Shown here: positions 38,003 to 38,041 of the stretch, in pieces | Layout of the letters: each line of letters opens with the position of its first letter | Numbering within the stretch: the first letter of the stretch is position 1 | From: Clostridia bacterium | GTDB taxonomy: Bacteria > Bacillota > Clostridia > Christensenellales > Aristaeellaceae | NCBI GenBank assembly: GCA_017522345.1 | Contig: JAFWZN010000101.1 | Location: forward strand, 1 to 38,041 | Reading direction: 5' to 3' | DNA length: 38,041 nucleotides | The notes under the pieces: model-generated | What the model was told of the DNA's origin: nothing | Seen by the model: only the letters and a program-made list of their open reading frames with translations | The model's database searches: none | Translations under genes and position numbers: made by a program

Positions 38003-38041
38003 AACATAAGAGTTTGATCCTGGCTCAGGACGAACGCTGGC
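38003..38041 (+). rRNA. 16S rRNA, 5' end only
   Basis: AGAGTTTGATCCTGGCTCAG (the universal 27F site) begins at 38009 and is followed by GACGAACGCTGGC. The mature 5' end is placed about 6 nt earlier by comparison with E. coli numbering. The gene continues past the right edge. Confidence 0.95.

Noticed and set aside
1..38041. CRISPR arrays, prophage or plasmid functions
   Set aside because: No regularly spaced repeats and no phage, replication or mobilisation genes were seen.

Overview
The window looks like chromosomal DNA of a low-to-mid GC Bacillota bacterium, most likely an uncultured gut-type Clostridia lineage. The evidence is strong AGGAGG ribosome sites with ATG/GTG/TTG starts, TTGACA-17-TATAAT promoters, short HisG paired with HisZ, fused HisIE, TmcAL, a DtxR-type-controlled FeoA/FeoA/FeoB locus, a PadR/DUF1700/DUF4097 cassette, an ECF sigma/DUF4179 pair and a Bacillota-like 16S rRNA start. 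No phage, insertion sequence or CRISPR array is visible. The left end lies inside a 139-bp sequence repeated at 30172-30310, and the right end lies about 39 nt into a 16S rRNA gene, so the window is probably a whole assembly contig broken at repeats.

Layout. (1) 1-5050: start of an unknown minus-strand gene, tmcAL, then a plus-strand run of thymidine kinase, cytosolic beta-lactamase-fold serine hydrolase, NahK-like sugar kinase and a catalytic-domain-only aspartate kinase. (2) 5200-5680: a flavodoxin-like protein. (3) 5755-13200: a tightly packed minus-strand histidine operon hisZGDCBHAF-IE, complete except for histidinol-phosphatase, read from a near-consensus promoter with an inverted repeat over its -35 box. 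A secreted serpin is transcribed divergently. (4) 14860-17840: ferrous iron uptake (feoA, feoA, feoB, Cys-rich partner) with three copies of an AGTTAG-N6-CTAACT-type operator. (5) 17947-20722: tRNA-Arg(CCT) and an MBOAT/DHHW pair for exopolymer O-acylation. (6) 20812-22774: sigma factor and DUF4179 anti-sigma-like protein. (7) 22944-25972: two aldo/keto reductases (one with a 2x[4Fe-4S] domain) divergent from a D-cysteine desulfhydrase-family enzyme. (8) 26024-30087: a minus-strand cassette PadR, DUF1700, DUF4097, DUF4838, MFS. (9) 30088-33110: D-lactate dehydrogenase, a secreted four-repeat SH3b protein, and debris (the repeat copy and a collapsed Gfo/Idh/MocA gene). (10) 33139-35567: an ADP-ribosylglycohydrolase/LRR_5 locus with one intact hydrolase, one intact membrane LRR_5 protein and a chimeric ORF made of the front of a hydrolase joined to the tail of an LRR_5 protein. 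(11) 35620-38041: a PsuK-like PfkB kinase with an operator-like palindrome, a solute-binding-protein-like lipoprotein/membrane protein, and a consensus rRNA promoter leading into 16S.

The most unusual parts are the hydrolase/LRR_5 locus and its chimera, the shared inverted repeat between hisZ and the serpin, the in-frame internal start in the DUF4179 gene, the PadR cassette that includes a DUF4838 protein and an MFS transporter, and the 139-bp long-distance repeat. All functional statements come from reading the translated sequences; no database search was run.
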